DNA of 64,000 nt from AC-32 sp963821495. Its GTDB lineage: Bacteria; Actinomycetota; Thermoleophilia; Gaiellales; Gaiellaceae. Made by a program: the position numbers and the translations under genes. Each line of letters opens with the position of its first letter. The stretch's first letter is position 1. Of the stretch, positions 32,115 through 41,210 are shown piece after piece. The stretch spans positions 1,178,001 through 1,242,000 of the forward strand of contig CAWGEA010000003.1 in assembly GCA_963821495.1 (NCBI GenBank), in the 5' to 3' direction. Under the pieces are notes generated by a model. That model was not told where the DNA came from and made no database searches. It saw only the letters and a program-made list of their open reading frames with translations.

Positions 32115-33472
32115 CTACGCCTCCCCTTGCTGACGACGAGGTTGACCTTGCCGCCCTTCGCCAGTACCGCGCCGAACTTGGGCCTCTGGGAGATGACGCG
32201 ACCCCGCCCGACGTTTACGGAGTACGCGTGACGGAGCTTCCCAACACGGCAGTTCCCCCGCACGAGCCACGCCTTCGCAAACTTCAGCGGCGTATCCAAG
32301 ACGTACTGCACGTCGCAGAGGCCCGGCTTACTGAGCAGCACGGAGACCGCGCTCCGCCGGGGAAACACGCTCGCCGTCGCCAAGTCCTGCCTACCGTCAC
32401 CGTTCAAGTCGGCGATCACGAGCGCGACGGGGTTCTTCGTCGCGTACTCGAGCCAATCCCGAATCCCGAAGTGACCGCCACCGCTGTTGAAGTCCACCTC
32501 GAGCAGCGAGCCGGCATTCGTTGGATTCGTGACGGCAATATCCGGGCTGCCGTCGCCGTTCAGGTCGCCGATCCCGACCGAGTGGTAGCCGTCCACGTCG
32601 TACCGATGCTTGGGCTGAAACGTACCGTCGCCTCGATTGAGGAAGACGGAGTAGTAGTAGTACTGAACGCTGACGAGGTCCGGCGCTCCGTCGCCGTTCA
32701 GGTCGCCGACGGCGACCGACTCGGGACCCGGACCCGAACTCGTTCCGGTTCCGTAGCTACGCCTCCCCTCGAAAGTGCCGTCGCCGCGGTTGAGGAAGAC
32801 GGAGACCGTATCGCCGTCGTAGTTGGCGACAGCCAGGTCGAGTTTGCCGTCTCGGTTCAGGTCGGCCGTCGCGACGAACGCGGGAGTGAGTCCGGCCGGG
32901 TATTCGACCCGAGGCAGGAACGTGCCGTCACCCCGGTTGAGCAGCACGGAGACGCTCCCTGGAGTCTCGTCGTCCTGTCCGAAGTTCGTGCTGATCAGAT
33001 CGGGCCAGCCGTCGCCGTTGAGATCGCCGATCGCGAGCGATCCCCCGCCCGTCCGGTAGTCGACTCTGGAGTCCGAGTCGAAGGTGCCGTCGCCCCTGCC
33101 GGCGAGCACGGAGAGATAGCCGTAGCCGTTCGCCGTCACCAGGTCGGGCTTGCCGTCCCGGTCGAGGTCGCCGACTCTGACAAAGAGGGGATCGAGGCCC
33201 GTCTCGTACTCGCCCTTAACCTGGAAAGTGCCGTTGCCTCGGTTCAGGAGTACGGAGACGGTGCTCAGATCCGGGTTGGCGGTCGCCAGATCTAGCTTGC
33301 CGTCGCCGTTAACGTCGGCAACTGCAAGCGAGCCTGGCTGCCCGCCGACCTTGTAGTACTTGGCGGCGGTGAAGGTCGCCATCCGAGGCGCCGCAGCAGA
33401 GTCAGCCACAGTGCCGAAGATCAGGGCAGAGCCGATGCAAGCGAGCAGGACCGAACGGCCTCGTCTTCTCAC
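32111..33472 (-). CDS. Secreted FG-GAP beta-propeller with C-terminal PASTA domain, 453 aa
   Basis: A signal peptide (SVLLACIGSALIFGTVADSAAA) is followed by seven FG-GAP/VCBS repeats, each with a calcium-loop motif of the DLNGDGxPDL type and a TVSVLLNRGNGTF-like strand. These repeats form a beta-propeller. The last 70 residues are a two-cysteine PASTA domain (LCDVQYVLDTPL, NCRVGKLRHAYS, GRVISQRPKFGAVL) ending KGRRR. The protein is extracellular by prediction. Its start overlaps the stop of the next array gene by four bases. Confidence 0.85.
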   Translation of the reverse strand: MRRRGRSVLLACIGSALIFGTVADSAAAPRMATFTAAKYYKVGGQPGSLAVADVNGDGKLDLATANPDLSTVSVLLNRGNGTFQVKGEYETGLDPLFVRVGDLDRDGKPDLVTANGYGYLSVLAGRGDGTFDSDSRVDYRTGGGSLAIGDLNGDGWPDLISTNFGQDDETPGSVSVLLNRGDGTFLPRVEYPAGLTPAFVATADLNRDGKLDLAVANYDGDTVSVFLNRGDGTFEGRRSYGTGTSSGPGPESVAVGDLNGDGAPDLVSVQYYYYSVFLNRGDGTFQPKHRYDVDGYHSVGIGDLNGDGSPDIAVTNPTNAGSLLEVDFNSGGGHFGIRDWLEYATKNPVALVIADLNGDGRQDLATASVFPRRSAVSVLLSKPGLCDVQYVLDTPLKFAKAWLVRGNCRVGKLRHAYSVNVGRGRVISQRPKFGAVLAKGGKVNLVVSKGRRR

Positions 33473-35004
33473 CTGCGACGGCCCCTGCTGATGACAAGAT
33501 CGACCTTCGCTCCCCGCGAGCGGACCGTGCCGAGCTCCGGCTTCTGCGAGATCACGCGACCGCGCTTGATCCGCTTCGAGTAGGCGCGGCGGACCTTCCC
33601 CGTGCGGCAGTTGACGCGGCGGAGCGTCTGCTTCGCGGCGGCGAGCGTCATCCCGGCGAGGCGCTGCACGTTGCAGAGCCCGGGCCTGTTGATGACCACG
33701 CTGACATCGTTTTCGAGAGGCCCGTAGTAGGTGTTGGTGGCCGCGAGGTCGAGTCTGCCGTCCCCGTTCAGGTCTCCGATCGCCAACGCCCGCGTAGTGA
33801 CCCCGTAGTGGTTCGTGACGTGACCCACTGGGTAGTAGAGCTTCTGCTCGAAGTTGCCGTCGCCGCTATTGAGCAGCACGGAGATGGTCGGATGCCTCAG
33901 AGTCCCGTACTCCGCATCCGCGTTCAGCGCTACCAAGTCCGGCCGACCGTCGCCGTTCAGGTCGCCGATCTCGGGCGAGAAAGGGTTCGGCCCGGTTGCA
34001 AAGGTGCCCTTGGCCGCGAAGGTGCCGTCGCCTCGGTTGCGCAGCACGGAGACGGTGCTTGAGCCGAAGCTCGCAACCGCCAGCTCAGGTGCGCCGTCGC
34101 CGTTCAGGTCGCCGATCGTGGCCCACGGACCCGGTCCAGTCCGGTAGTCCGCCTTCGCCTGGAAGCTCCCGTCGCCACGATTGAGGAGCACGGAGACCAG
34201 CCTGGCCTTGTCGTTTGTGGTTACCAGGTCGGGAAAGTCGTCCCGGTTGAGGTCGGCGATAGACACAGCACCATCACCGCCGGTTGCGTAGTCGCTCCTC
34301 GCCTGGAAGCTGCCGCCGCCGCCGTTGAGCAGGACAGAGACGGTTTTCGAGCCCACGTTCCCGACGAGCAAGTCGAGCCTGCCGTCGCCGTTTAGGTCGC
34401 GGCTCGCGATCGAGGCGGGGCGGCTCCCCACCCGGAGGTCGAGGTGAGGGAGGAGCGTCCCGTCGCCGCGGTTGAGCAGCACGGAGGCGGTGTTTGCTCC
34501 CACGTTCGCCGTCGCCAAGTCGAGCGCCCCGTCGCCGTTGAGGTCGGCGATCGCGACGTCGGCGGGCACAAGCCCGGTCTCGTAATCGTGACGTGCCGCA
34601 AAGGTACCGTTGCCTCGGTTCAGGAGCACGGAGACGGTGCCCGTGTCGGCGTCGATCGCAACGAGGTCGATGCTGCCATCGCCATCGAGATCGCCGAGTC
34701 CGCCCATCCCAATCTCGTAGTAGCTCGTCTCGCCGAACCGGCCGCCACCCTCGTTGAGGAGCACGCTAGTGTCGCCGATCCCTTCGGTCACCAGGTCGGG
34801 CCTGCCGTCGGCGTTTAGGTCGCTGATCCGGACACCGGATTCGCCGACAGCCTCGTACGACTTCGGCGCTGCGAACGAAAGCGGGACGCGCGCCGGCGCG
34901 GAGCGCGCCACGACTCCGAGCGCAAGGGCGATGCCCACGCACGCGAGCAGGACAACGGAGGCGCGAGCGCCACCTGCGCTCAACCCACGTCTAGATCGAC
35001 TCAC
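33469..35004 (-). CDS. Secreted FG-GAP beta-propeller with C-terminal PASTA domain, 511 aa
   Basis: This is a paralogue of the previous protein with eight FG-GAP/VCBS repeats (DLNADGRPDL, DLDGDGSIDL, DLNGDGALDL and others). One repeat has a weakened calcium loop (DLNRDDFPDL). The signal segment is ASVVLLACVGIALALGVVARSA. The C-terminal PASTA domain reads LCNVQRLAGMTLAAAK, NCRTGKVRRAYS, GRVISQKPELGTV and ends SRGRRR. I chose GTG 35004 because the first hydrophobic signal follows it by about 16 residues; the longer frame to 35346 passes through non-protein sequence. Confidence 0.83.
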   Translation of the reverse strand: MSRSRRGLSAGGARASVVLLACVGIALALGVVARSAPARVPLSFAAPKSYEAVGESGVRISDLNADGRPDLVTEGIGDTSVLLNEGGGRFGETSYYEIGMGGLGDLDGDGSIDLVAIDADTGTVSVLLNRGNGTFAARHDYETGLVPADVAIADLNGDGALDLATANVGANTASVLLNRGDGTLLPHLDLRVGSRPASIASRDLNGDGRLDLLVGNVGSKTVSVLLNGGGGSFQARSDYATGGDGAVSIADLNRDDFPDLVTTNDKARLVSVLLNRGDGSFQAKADYRTGPGPWATIGDLNGDGAPELAVASFGSSTVSVLRNRGDGTFAAKGTFATGPNPFSPEIGDLNGDGRPDLVALNADAEYGTLRHPTISVLLNSGDGNFEQKLYYPVGHVTNHYGVTTRALAIGDLNGDGRLDLAATNTYYGPLENDVSVVINRPGLCNVQRLAGMTLAAAKQTLRRVNCRTGKVRRAYSKRIKRGRVISQKPELGTVRSRGAKVDLVISRGRRR

Positions 35005-35320
35005 CTGTGCCCCCTCGCCCCCGGTCCACGAAGAACGCAGGAACGTCTCCTCGGGAGAGTACGCCGATTCGGCTCTAGCTGCTGCATGGCGACTCCTCTC
35101 CGCGAATCGGTCGCTTGTCTGACAGGAGCGATCCTCCGCTCGCCGCGTAACGCTCCGATCACGTGTCGGCAACAGTTCTGTACCAAACGGGCCCGCCGGG
35201 CCTCGTGCGGCCAGGTAGTACGCGCGCTTGGGACTGACGTTGCACGCGGATGCCTCGGGGGATCTGCCGCGAGGGCTCAGCCGCCGCCGAACTCTCGCTC
35301 CGCGCACTCCGAAACGGGGG
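35005..35320. other. Spacer inside the PASTA array
   Basis: These 316 bases separate the RCC1-type gene from the larger FG-GAP gene. They should contain the promoter or processing site for the downstream three-gene overlapping unit. I see no hairpin or gene that I trust. Confidence 0.35.
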
Positions 35321-37001
35321 TTAGCGTCGACGCCCTCGACTGACAACGAGATTGATCCTCGAGCCCACCGGCATGATCCGCCCTGCTCGGCGGCTCTGCG
35401 CGACGACGATGCCCTGCTTCCTCACGCGCGAGTACGCGCGAGCCACCCTGCCCACGCGGCAACGCCTCCTCTTGATCAGCGCCTTCGCCTTCGCCAAAGA
35501 CTTACCGACCAGCCTTGGCACTTTGCATCTGGTCGGCGCAGTCGGAGGGGGCGGCGGGGTCTGCGACGCAATCGAGAAGCTCCGCGAAACAGGGGAAGCC
35601 GCGTTCCAGTTTGTGTCCCCCGGCTGCGCGGCCGTGATCGAGCAGCTGCCCGCGCCGGCAAGATGCACGCTCACTCCGGAGACGGTGCACTTACCGGCGG
35701 CGGCGAAGCTGAGCGGCAGGCCCGACGACGCACTCGCGTTAACCAGAAAATCGGGGTCACCGTAGGTCTTGTCCACTAACGGGGCAAAGATGATCGATTG
35801 GCTCGCTTTCGCGATCGCGAAGGTACGCGAGACATCCGGTGCTGGGTTGTAGTTCAGGCCACCAGATTGTGAGGCCGTGACCGTGCACGAGCCCGGACTC
35901 GTGACGCGCACAAGTACACCGCTAGCAAGGAAGCAGTTGCCACTAGCGCTGAACGAAACGGGAAACCGGAGGAGGCCGTCGCGCTGACGATGAAGTCCGG
36001 GTCGCCCCATATCCTAGTCGGGAGCGGGGCGAAAGCGATCGTCTGGTCGATCCATTCGGCCACTGCGAGGCTATGGAAGTCGCCGGCCGAGATCGCGGTC
36101 ACATGGGAGAGACCGCTCGGCACGGCGCACTGCCCGAAGTTGAAGTTGGGGCCGCAGCCCCAGGCGACGATGGTTCCGTCGTCCTTCAAGGCGAGGCTAT
36201 GACCGTAGCCGGCGGCAATCGCGGTCACGCCGGAGAGGCCGCCCGGCACGCTGCACTGACCGTAGTCGAAGTCGCCGCAGCCCCAGGCAACGACCGTTCC
36301 GTCGTTCTTCAAGGCCAGGCTCTGGGTGTGGCCGGCGGCGATCGCGCTGACCCCGGAAAGACCACCCGGCACGCTGCACTGCCCGTAGTCGAAGCCGGCG
36401 CCACAACCCCAGGCAACGACCGTGCCGTCGTTCTTCAAGGCCAGACTATGAACGGTGCCGGCGGCAATCGCGGTCACGCCGGAGAGGCCGCCCGGCACGC
36501 TGCACTGGCCGTGGTCGAAGCCGACGCAGCCCCAGGCGACGACGGTGCCATCGCCCTTCAAGGCCAGACTGTGATCGTTCCGGCGGCGACCGCGGTAACG
36601 CCGGAGAGGCCGCCGGGCACACTGCATTGCCCATAGTCGAAGCCGCCGCCGCAGCCCCAGGCGACGACGCTCCCATCGCCCTTCAAGGCCAGGCTATGAA
36701 AGTGACCCGCTGCGATCGCGGTTACGCCGGTGAGGCCGCCCGGCACGCTGCACTCCCCATAGTTGAAGCCGCAGCCCCAGGCGACGACTGTGCCGTCGTC
36801 CTTCAAGGCCAGACTGAAATCGGAGCCGGCGGCGACTGCGGTCACGCCAGAGAGGCCCGTCGGCACGCTGCAGGCCCCGCCGCAGGCGGCCCACGCGACT
36901 GGCCTGGTGGTCGCCGTCGCCTGCGCCGCGCTTGCCGTGAAAAGCGGCGCGGCGCACAGCACCGCCACGGCGAGGAGCCGTGGAGGTGCCCTCGGACTCA
37001 T
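35321..37001 (-). pseudogene. Secreted RCC1-repeat / MBG / PASTA protein, broken by two frameshifts
   Basis: Three reading frames join to one protein: a signal peptide (LLAVAVLCAAPLFTASAAQA), about eight RCC1-type repeats of 32-38 residues with HSLALKGDGTVVAWGC and QCSVPGGLSGVTAIAAG, two MBG-like Ig domains (QTIAFAPLPTRIWGDPDF, QSIIFAPLVDKTYGDPDF), a Pro-rich linker, and a two-cysteine PASTA domain ending SRGRRR. The shifts lie near 36577 and 35965; each is fixed by one added base. Apart from these the sequence shows no decay, so the gene may be intact in the organism. It is the first gene of the array. Confidence 0.8.
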
Positions 37002-37078
37002 GGGCAGTCTGATTTCTTACCCTCTCTGTTATCGATTCTCCTCCTGCCCACTCTGGATTACAAGGCAGACTTGCCCCA

Positions 37079-37339
37079 CTTGAAGCTGCCTCCGAGCTCG
37101 AGGTGTCGTTCCGAGAGCTGCTCGGGCGAGCGCCTTCCCCGAAGAAGACGGGGACGGGCGGATCGGAGCGGCGCGTCGCTCTGGCGGGGGCCGGGATTGA
37201 GCTCCCGGACTTGCCACATCCACTGGACGATGTCCTCGATGCCGCCGTGGCCGCGTGGAGCGCGATGCGGTACGCGGAGGGCAAGGCCCTACCGTTACCG
37301 CAAGGCCACCAGGATCGAGTCGGCGCGATCTGGCGATAG
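37079..37339 (+). pseudogene. C-terminal remnant of a DUF429 protein
   Basis: The frame LEVSFRELLGRAPSPKKT...GIELPDLPHPLDDVLDAAVAAWSA, ending ALPLPQGHQ, matches the C-terminal third of DUF429 (predicted RNase H-like) proteins, where VSFRE...KKT and DDVLDA are conserved. The first two-thirds of the domain, including the N-terminal catalytic Asp, are missing and the upstream sequence belongs to the start of the RCC1-type gene region. It is a truncated remnant, probably cut by an insertion or deletion at about 37079. Confidence 0.7.
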
Positions 37340-37687
37340 CGATTACGGCGAGCCGGCCCGCGGATCCTGACGCTGATGGTCCTTGCCTGCGTCAGGCCGG
37401 GCCAGACGTAGCTCGACTGCACGCGCCGGGCTGACGGGCTGAACTGGCGCGGGCGGTCGTGAGCGGCGGGCCGGGCGGCCGTCGGGGTAGAGTTCCGTTC
37501 GAGCCTCGTTCGGCTCGGGTTGGAAATGTCCCGGTGGCGCCCGCTTCGGCGGGCGTTTCCGGTTCTCGGACGATTTCTCGCAGTTACCTGAATGGGCAAC
37601 TAGAAAATCGCCCTTCCACACCGCGGCGCGGATTAATACTCTTTAGGGAGAGATGAGGGACGACACCCTCCAACCCGAAGGCCGAAC
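37340..37687. other. Non-coding region before the replication module
   Basis: These 348 bases precede a run of overlapping forward genes and should hold their promoter. An AT-rich patch GATTAATACTCTTTAGG at 37630-37646 is the best -10 region, about 45 bases upstream of the first start codon. No other structure is clear. Confidence 0.4.
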
Positions 37688-37948
37688 TTGGCAGCCAACG
37701 AGCTAGCCGGTCGCGGTCTTTCCTACGGCGAGCGCCGCGCGGAGCTATTCGCGTCCCGGCGCGAGGACCGCGGGCTCTTCTCACGGAAGAAGGTCCAACG
37801 CGGTGTCCCCCGCCGCCGTCCGGAGCCGCACGGTCGAACGCGCCGCGCCCGGCCTGTCCGGCGGGCGGCGCGGCGCAGCAGCGCCCGCGGCGACCCCTCA
37901 GAACCTGACCCGCCTCACGTAGCCGCCGCCGCGGAGGTCTCGGCGTGA
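37688..37948 (+). CDS. Small basic element protein, 86 aa
   Basis: The frame starts at TTG 37688 (LAANELAGRGLSYGERRAELFASRREDRGLFS) and is rich in Arg and Pro, with a low-complexity C-terminal half. The first 30 residues look protein-like; the rest is compositionally biased. Its stop overlaps the GTG of the next gene, as in the rest of this module, which is the main support for it being translated. Confidence 0.45.
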   Translation: MAANELAGRGLSYGERRAELFASRREDRGLFSRKKVQRGVPRRRPEPHGRTRRARPVRRAARRSSARGDPSEPDPPHVAAAAEVSA

Positions 37949-38202
37949 GCTTCCACGGCGGCACGGCCTTCGTACCGTCCGAGGTACTCGCCTACTGGCC
38001 TGAGGCTGAGGTCGCGGCGGCGCCGGTCCTCCCGAGCCTCACGATCACCTTCGAGTTCGAGCGGCGGCCGCGCGTCCGCGTCACCGCTCGGAGCGAGCGT
38101 GAGTTCCTGGCCCTCCAAGACTGGATCCTGAGTCACGGAATCGAGGGCATGGTCGAGCACGTCCTCCGCGTCGCGGAGCGGGAGAGGCGGTGGCGTCCGT
38201 GA
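37945..38202 (+). CDS. Small element protein, 85 aa
   Basis: The GTG start overlaps the previous stop. The product begins VSFHGGTAFVPSEVLAYWP and contains a beta-rich middle (LTITFEFERRPRVRVTARSE) and a helical end (LALQDWILSHGIEGMVEHVLRVAE). It has no membrane segment. I do not recognise it. The next gene starts 13 bases before its stop and its product has a similar N-terminal SSGGTAFVGME, suggesting partial duplication of the leader. Confidence 0.6.
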   Translation: MSFHGGTAFVPSEVLAYWPEAEVAAAPVLPSLTITFEFERRPRVRVTARSEREFLALQDWILSHGIEGMVEHVLRVAERERRWRP

Positions 38203-39434
38203 GCTCCGGCGGCACGGCATTCGTAGGTATGGAGCCGGGCGTGGAGCCCGAGATCGAGTTCGGGTCTCCGCCCGCTCACCTCAGCGAGCGGATCCCGGAC
38301 GATCAGCTCGTTCCGTACTGGAAGTGGCCGGAGCGCGAGGAGACCGCCAGGCGCGCCCTGGCCGACAACGGCAGGGTCGGCCACGACCCGGAGCGACCGT
38401 TCGCGCTCGGGCTGGACGAGTTCATCGCGGCCGAGAGCGACGTGCCGGCGGCCCTGATCGGCGACGAGAGCGAGGTTCTGCTGCCCGCCTTCGGGCTGAT
38501 GATCCTGTTCGCGAAGGGCGGCAAGGGCAAGACGACGCTGACCCTCGACGCCGTGCTCCACCTGGCCTCCGGGATCGACTGGCTCGGCGCGACTGTGCCC
38601 CGACCCCTGCGCGTGCTCTTCATCGAGAACGAGGGACCGCGGGAGCCGTTCCGGATCAAGCTGAAGCTGAGGCGGGAGGCGTGGCCGCACGAGGTCGAGG
38701 GAGCGATGTTCGTGCAGACATTCGACTGGGGCGCCCTCTCGTTCGCCAACCCCGAGCACGCGCGGCGGCTGCGCGAGTTCGTAGCGGAGAACGAGATCGA
38801 CCTGGTGGTCGGCGACCCGCTCGACTCGCTCGGCGTCGACGGAGTTGGCTCGCCGGATGACACGCGCAAGTTCATGGCGCTGATGACCGGCGCAGGCCTC
38901 TTCCAGAGCGTCGCCTTCCTGCTCCTCCACCACCCGCGCAAGGACGGGGCTCAGGACGAACTCGACGAGGCGGCCGGCGCATGGGGCGGCAAGCCGGACA
39001 CGATGCTGCGGCTGGAGAAGCTGGAGGGCGAGCGCGCCCGGCTCTCGTTCCCGAAGGTCCGTTGGAGCCGCCGCGGGACCCGACCCGCGCTGATCCTCGC
39101 CTTCGACCCGGAGAGCGAAGGCTTCGAGGTCGTGCGGGAGGAGGACGAGGAGGAGCGCGACTACGCGGCCGAGGTCGAGGCGCTGCTGGCGGACGGGAAG
39201 TGGCGGACGGCGAGCGAGGTCGCCGCTCCGGAGAAGGACGGCGGCATCGGCGCCAGCGAGAAGACGGTCAGGAGGGAGCTGAAGGCCCGCCCCGACCGGT
39301 TCGTCAGCCGCAGCGGAGACGCGGCCAAGGAGGTTGGCCGCAACCCCCGGGCAACCGTCTGGCAACTGACTGAGTTGACCCCCGAACTCACTCAACTCAG
39401 TCACCGCTTTTCAAGGGGTGCAGCGGGTGAGTGA
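38190..39434 (+). CDS. AAA-family ATPase, RepA/helicase-like, 414 aa
   Basis: Walker A is FAKGGKGKTTLTLD (about residue 110), Walker B is DLVVGDPLDSLG, and a sensor stretch is SVAFLLLHHPRKDG. This is the AAA_25/RepA-type hexameric ATPase used by plasmids and phages for DNA unwinding. A helix-turn-helix-like tail follows (SEVAAPEKDGGIGASEKTV, about residues 345-365), matching the winged helix of primase/helicase partners. It lies in an operon of overlapping small genes and is probably the helicase of the excised element. Confidence 0.8.
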   Translation: MASVSSGGTAFVGMEPGVEPEIEFGSPPAHLSERIPDDQLVPYWKWPEREETARRALADNGRVGHDPERPFALGLDEFIAAESDVPAALIGDESEVLLPAFGLMILFAKGGKGKTTLTLDAVLHLASGIDWLGATVPRPLRVLFIENEGPREPFRIKLKLRREAWPHEVEGAMFVQTFDWGALSFANPEHARRLREFVAENEIDLVVGDPLDSLGVDGVGSPDDTRKFMALMTGAGLFQSVAFLLLHHPRKDGAQDELDEAAGAWGGKPDTMLRLEKLEGERARLSFPKVRWSRRGTRPALILAFDPESEGFEVVREEDEEERDYAAEVEALLADGKWRTASEVAAPEKDGGIGASEKTVRRELKARPDRFVSRSGDAAKEVGRNPRATVWQLTELTPELTQLSHRFSRGAAGE

Positions 39435-39546
39435 GTTACTCCGTCTAGTCCTAAAGGACGGAGTAACTCCCGCCGCACCCCGCGACGAAGTGAGTCGAGC
39501 CCCCGACTCAGTACCCCTGTTCAACGACGAGAAGGAGGAGCGGTGA
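39427..39546 (+). CDS. Small coupled ORF, 39 aa
   Basis: GTG at 39427 opens a 39-codon frame (VSELLRLVLKDGVTPAAPRD onward, ending NDEKEER) that overlaps the ATPase stop by 8 bases and the next start by four. It is too short to classify. The double overlap fits the translational-coupling chain of this module. Confidence 0.45.
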   Translation: MSELLRLVLKDGVTPAAPRDEVSRAPDSVPLFNDEKEER

Positions 39547-40406
39547 GCGCCGTCGTCGAACCCGCCCGGCTTTCGGAACTCCAACGCGCCCGCCTCGCCG
39601 AGCTTGAGGCGGTGGTCGAGCGCGGGCTGCAGACCTTCGTCGAGGTCGGCCTGGCGCTGACCGAGATCCGCGAGCGCGGGCTGTACCGCGAGACGCACGC
39701 GGCGTTCGAGGGCTACTGCCGCGAGCGGTGGGGTTTCTCCGGCTCGCGGGGCAGGCAAATGATCGCGGCCGCGAAGACCGTTACAGCTGTAACGGATCTC
39801 GGGCTGCCGGCTCCGGAGAACGAGAGCCAGACGCGCGCGTTGGCGCCGCTCGTGAACCTGTGCCGCGACCATCCCGAGCGCCAGGACGACATCCTCCGCG
39901 ACGTCGAGAAGCGGGCGCGGGCGACGGCGCCCGCTCCGACCGTGCGATTCGCCCGGAAGGACGGCACGCCCCCCGCGGGGCCAGCGCCCCGCCCGTGGTT
40001 CACGCCCGCGCTGATCCGCGGGGTCGCGGCCGATTGGAGGAGTCGACTCGACGGACGCGCGGCCGACGCAGTCACGCGGCCTCCGCCCCGCCCCGTCGCC
40101 GAGGCCGCGCGACGGCTGCTAGAGGTCGCCCGCGAAGTCGAGGAGACGAACCGCTGGATCGAGGAGGGCGCGGAGGCGCGCTTCGACGAGGTAGCGACCG
40201 AGCGCGATCTTGGAGACGCGTGGGTAGCGCACAAGGCTCAGTTCTCGCAAGCCCGTCGACTCGACGCCGAGATGCGCCGGCTCCTGGGTCAGCTCGCCGA
40301 CGTGAGGGACGAGATCGAGCGCGGCGCCCTGACCGGCTCGCGCGCGGCCGGCGTGCGCGTGGCGGAGGCCAAGCGGGAGCGGCGCGAGATGGAGGCCGGG
40401 CAGTGA
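39543..40406 (+). CDS. Plasmid/phage-type DNA-binding protein, 287 aa
   Basis: The first 80 residues (LQTFVEVGLALTEIRERGLY, THAAFEGYCRERWGFSGSRG, RQMIAAAKTVTAV) match the N-terminal helical domain of DUF3102-like plasmid and phage proteins that pair with replication genes. The C-terminal 150 residues are helical and charged (EVEETNRWIEEGAEARFDEV) and probably form a coiled coil. It is encoded between the ATPase and excisionase genes with overlaps at both ends. A direct function cannot be given. Confidence 0.65.
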   Translation: MSAVVEPARLSELQRARLAELEAVVERGLQTFVEVGLALTEIRERGLYRETHAAFEGYCRERWGFSGSRGRQMIAAAKTVTAVTDLGLPAPENESQTRALAPLVNLCRDHPERQDDILRDVEKRARATAPAPTVRFARKDGTPPAGPAPRPWFTPALIRGVAADWRSRLDGRAADAVTRPPPRPVAEAARRLLEVAREVEETNRWIEEGAEARFDEVATERDLGDAWVAHKAQFSQARRLDAEMRRLLGQLADVRDEIERGALTGSRAAGVRVAEAKRERREMEAGQ

Positions 40407-40652
40407 CCGCGGAGCCCGCCTTCGTCGCCCTCGCGCTGACCCCGCCCGAGGCGGACGCGGTTCGTGAAGCCGTGGGGGTGCTGGCCGCGCGCGAGCCGGA
40501 GCGCCAGGCGGCCCGCGCGGTACTGGAGATGCTCGAACGGCCGCTCGCGCCCGGTGAGCTCCGGGCTGGCCGTCGGGGAGGGCGAGTCGTTCGAGCCGGG
40601 CCACGAGTTCGCGGCGCCGCGGTTGCAAGCGAACGGGGCCGGCCTGGCGTGA
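40403..40652 (+). CDS. Small element protein, apparently frameshifted
   Basis: GTG 40403 overlaps the previous stop and encodes VTAEPAFVALALTPPEADAV and a helical PERQAARAVLEMLERPLAPG. Near 40565 the protein-like reading moves to another frame (GLAVGEGESFEPGHEFAAPR, ending GAGLA) whose stop overlaps the excisionase GTG. In the original frame no stop occurs and the text becomes Arg/Gly-rich and runs into the excisionase. A one-base shift therefore explains the data better than a fusion. Confidence 0.5.
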
Positions 40653-40876
40653 CCGGGAAGTTGCTCACCGCCCGGGAAGTGGCCGAGCAGTTGGGCTGCG
40701 CCCCGGCGACCGTGCTGCGCTGGACGCGGCGCGGCGACCTGCCCGCGCTGAAGCTGCCCGGCGGGGCGGTCCGCTACCGGCCGGAGGAGTTAAAGGCGTG
40801 GCTGGCGTCCCGGGCAACCGGAGAACGGCGGCCGGCGCTGGCGTCAGTTGCCTCACCCGACAACGGATTGGAGTAG
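40649..40876 (+). CDS. Excisionase-like HTH_17 protein
   Basis: A 75-residue protein with the MerR/HTH_17 winged helix: LLTAREVAEQLGCAPATVLR, then WTRRGDLPALKLPGGAVRYR and PEELKAWLA. This fold is typical of excisionases in actinobacterial integrating elements and the gene is placed just upstream of the integrase. It would bend DNA at the attachment site to favour excision. The start overlaps the preceding stop codon. Confidence 0.8.
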   Translation: MTGKLLTAREVAEQLGCAPATVLRWTRRGDLPALKLPGGAVRYRPEELKAWLASRATGERRPALASVASPDNGLE

Positions 40877-40952
40877 GCTTGGAAGCGACCAAAAAAAGTG
40901 GCCGAGCGGCGCGTAAGCGCCCCCGGCCCGACACGGAAGGAGAAAGCCTCCC

Positions 40953-41210
40953 GTGCAGACCCAGCCTAACGACCAAGTACCGGCGGAGGAGCTTGCGGCG
41001 CTCCTCGACGCCGCGCTGGACGGCAGCCCCCTTCGGCGCGCCGTCGAGGAAGCCGCGCGGACGGCACTCGACGCCGCCTACCGGCAGGGCTGCCGGGACA
41101 TGTTCAAGAGCTTGGTCGGGGCATCCGGCCGGGGAGGGCGCGGAGGCGAGCGGCCGTGCGGCGCCGTTCGCCCTGCGCCGGAGGAGGAGGTGAGTCGCGA
41201 TGCCGACTGA
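40953..41210 (+). CDS. Small element protein, 85 aa
   Basis: GTG 40953 follows a GGAAGGAG ribosome-binding site (40936-40943). The product is helical and acidic in its first half (PAEELAALLDAALDGSPLRR, ARTALDAAYRQGCRDMFKSL). It overlaps the integrase start by 11 bases. Small helical proteins in this position are common in such elements; none is recognised here. Confidence 0.6.
   Translation: MQTQPNDQVPAEELAALLDAALDGSPLRRAVEEAARTALDAAYRQGCRDMFKSLVGASGRGGRGGERPCGAVRPAPEEEVSRDAD

Noticed and set aside
32111..37001. CRISPR-like regular repeats
   Set aside because: The periodic DNA repeats code for FG-GAP and RCC1 protein repeats in open frames; spacing varies and there are no unique spacers or cas genes.
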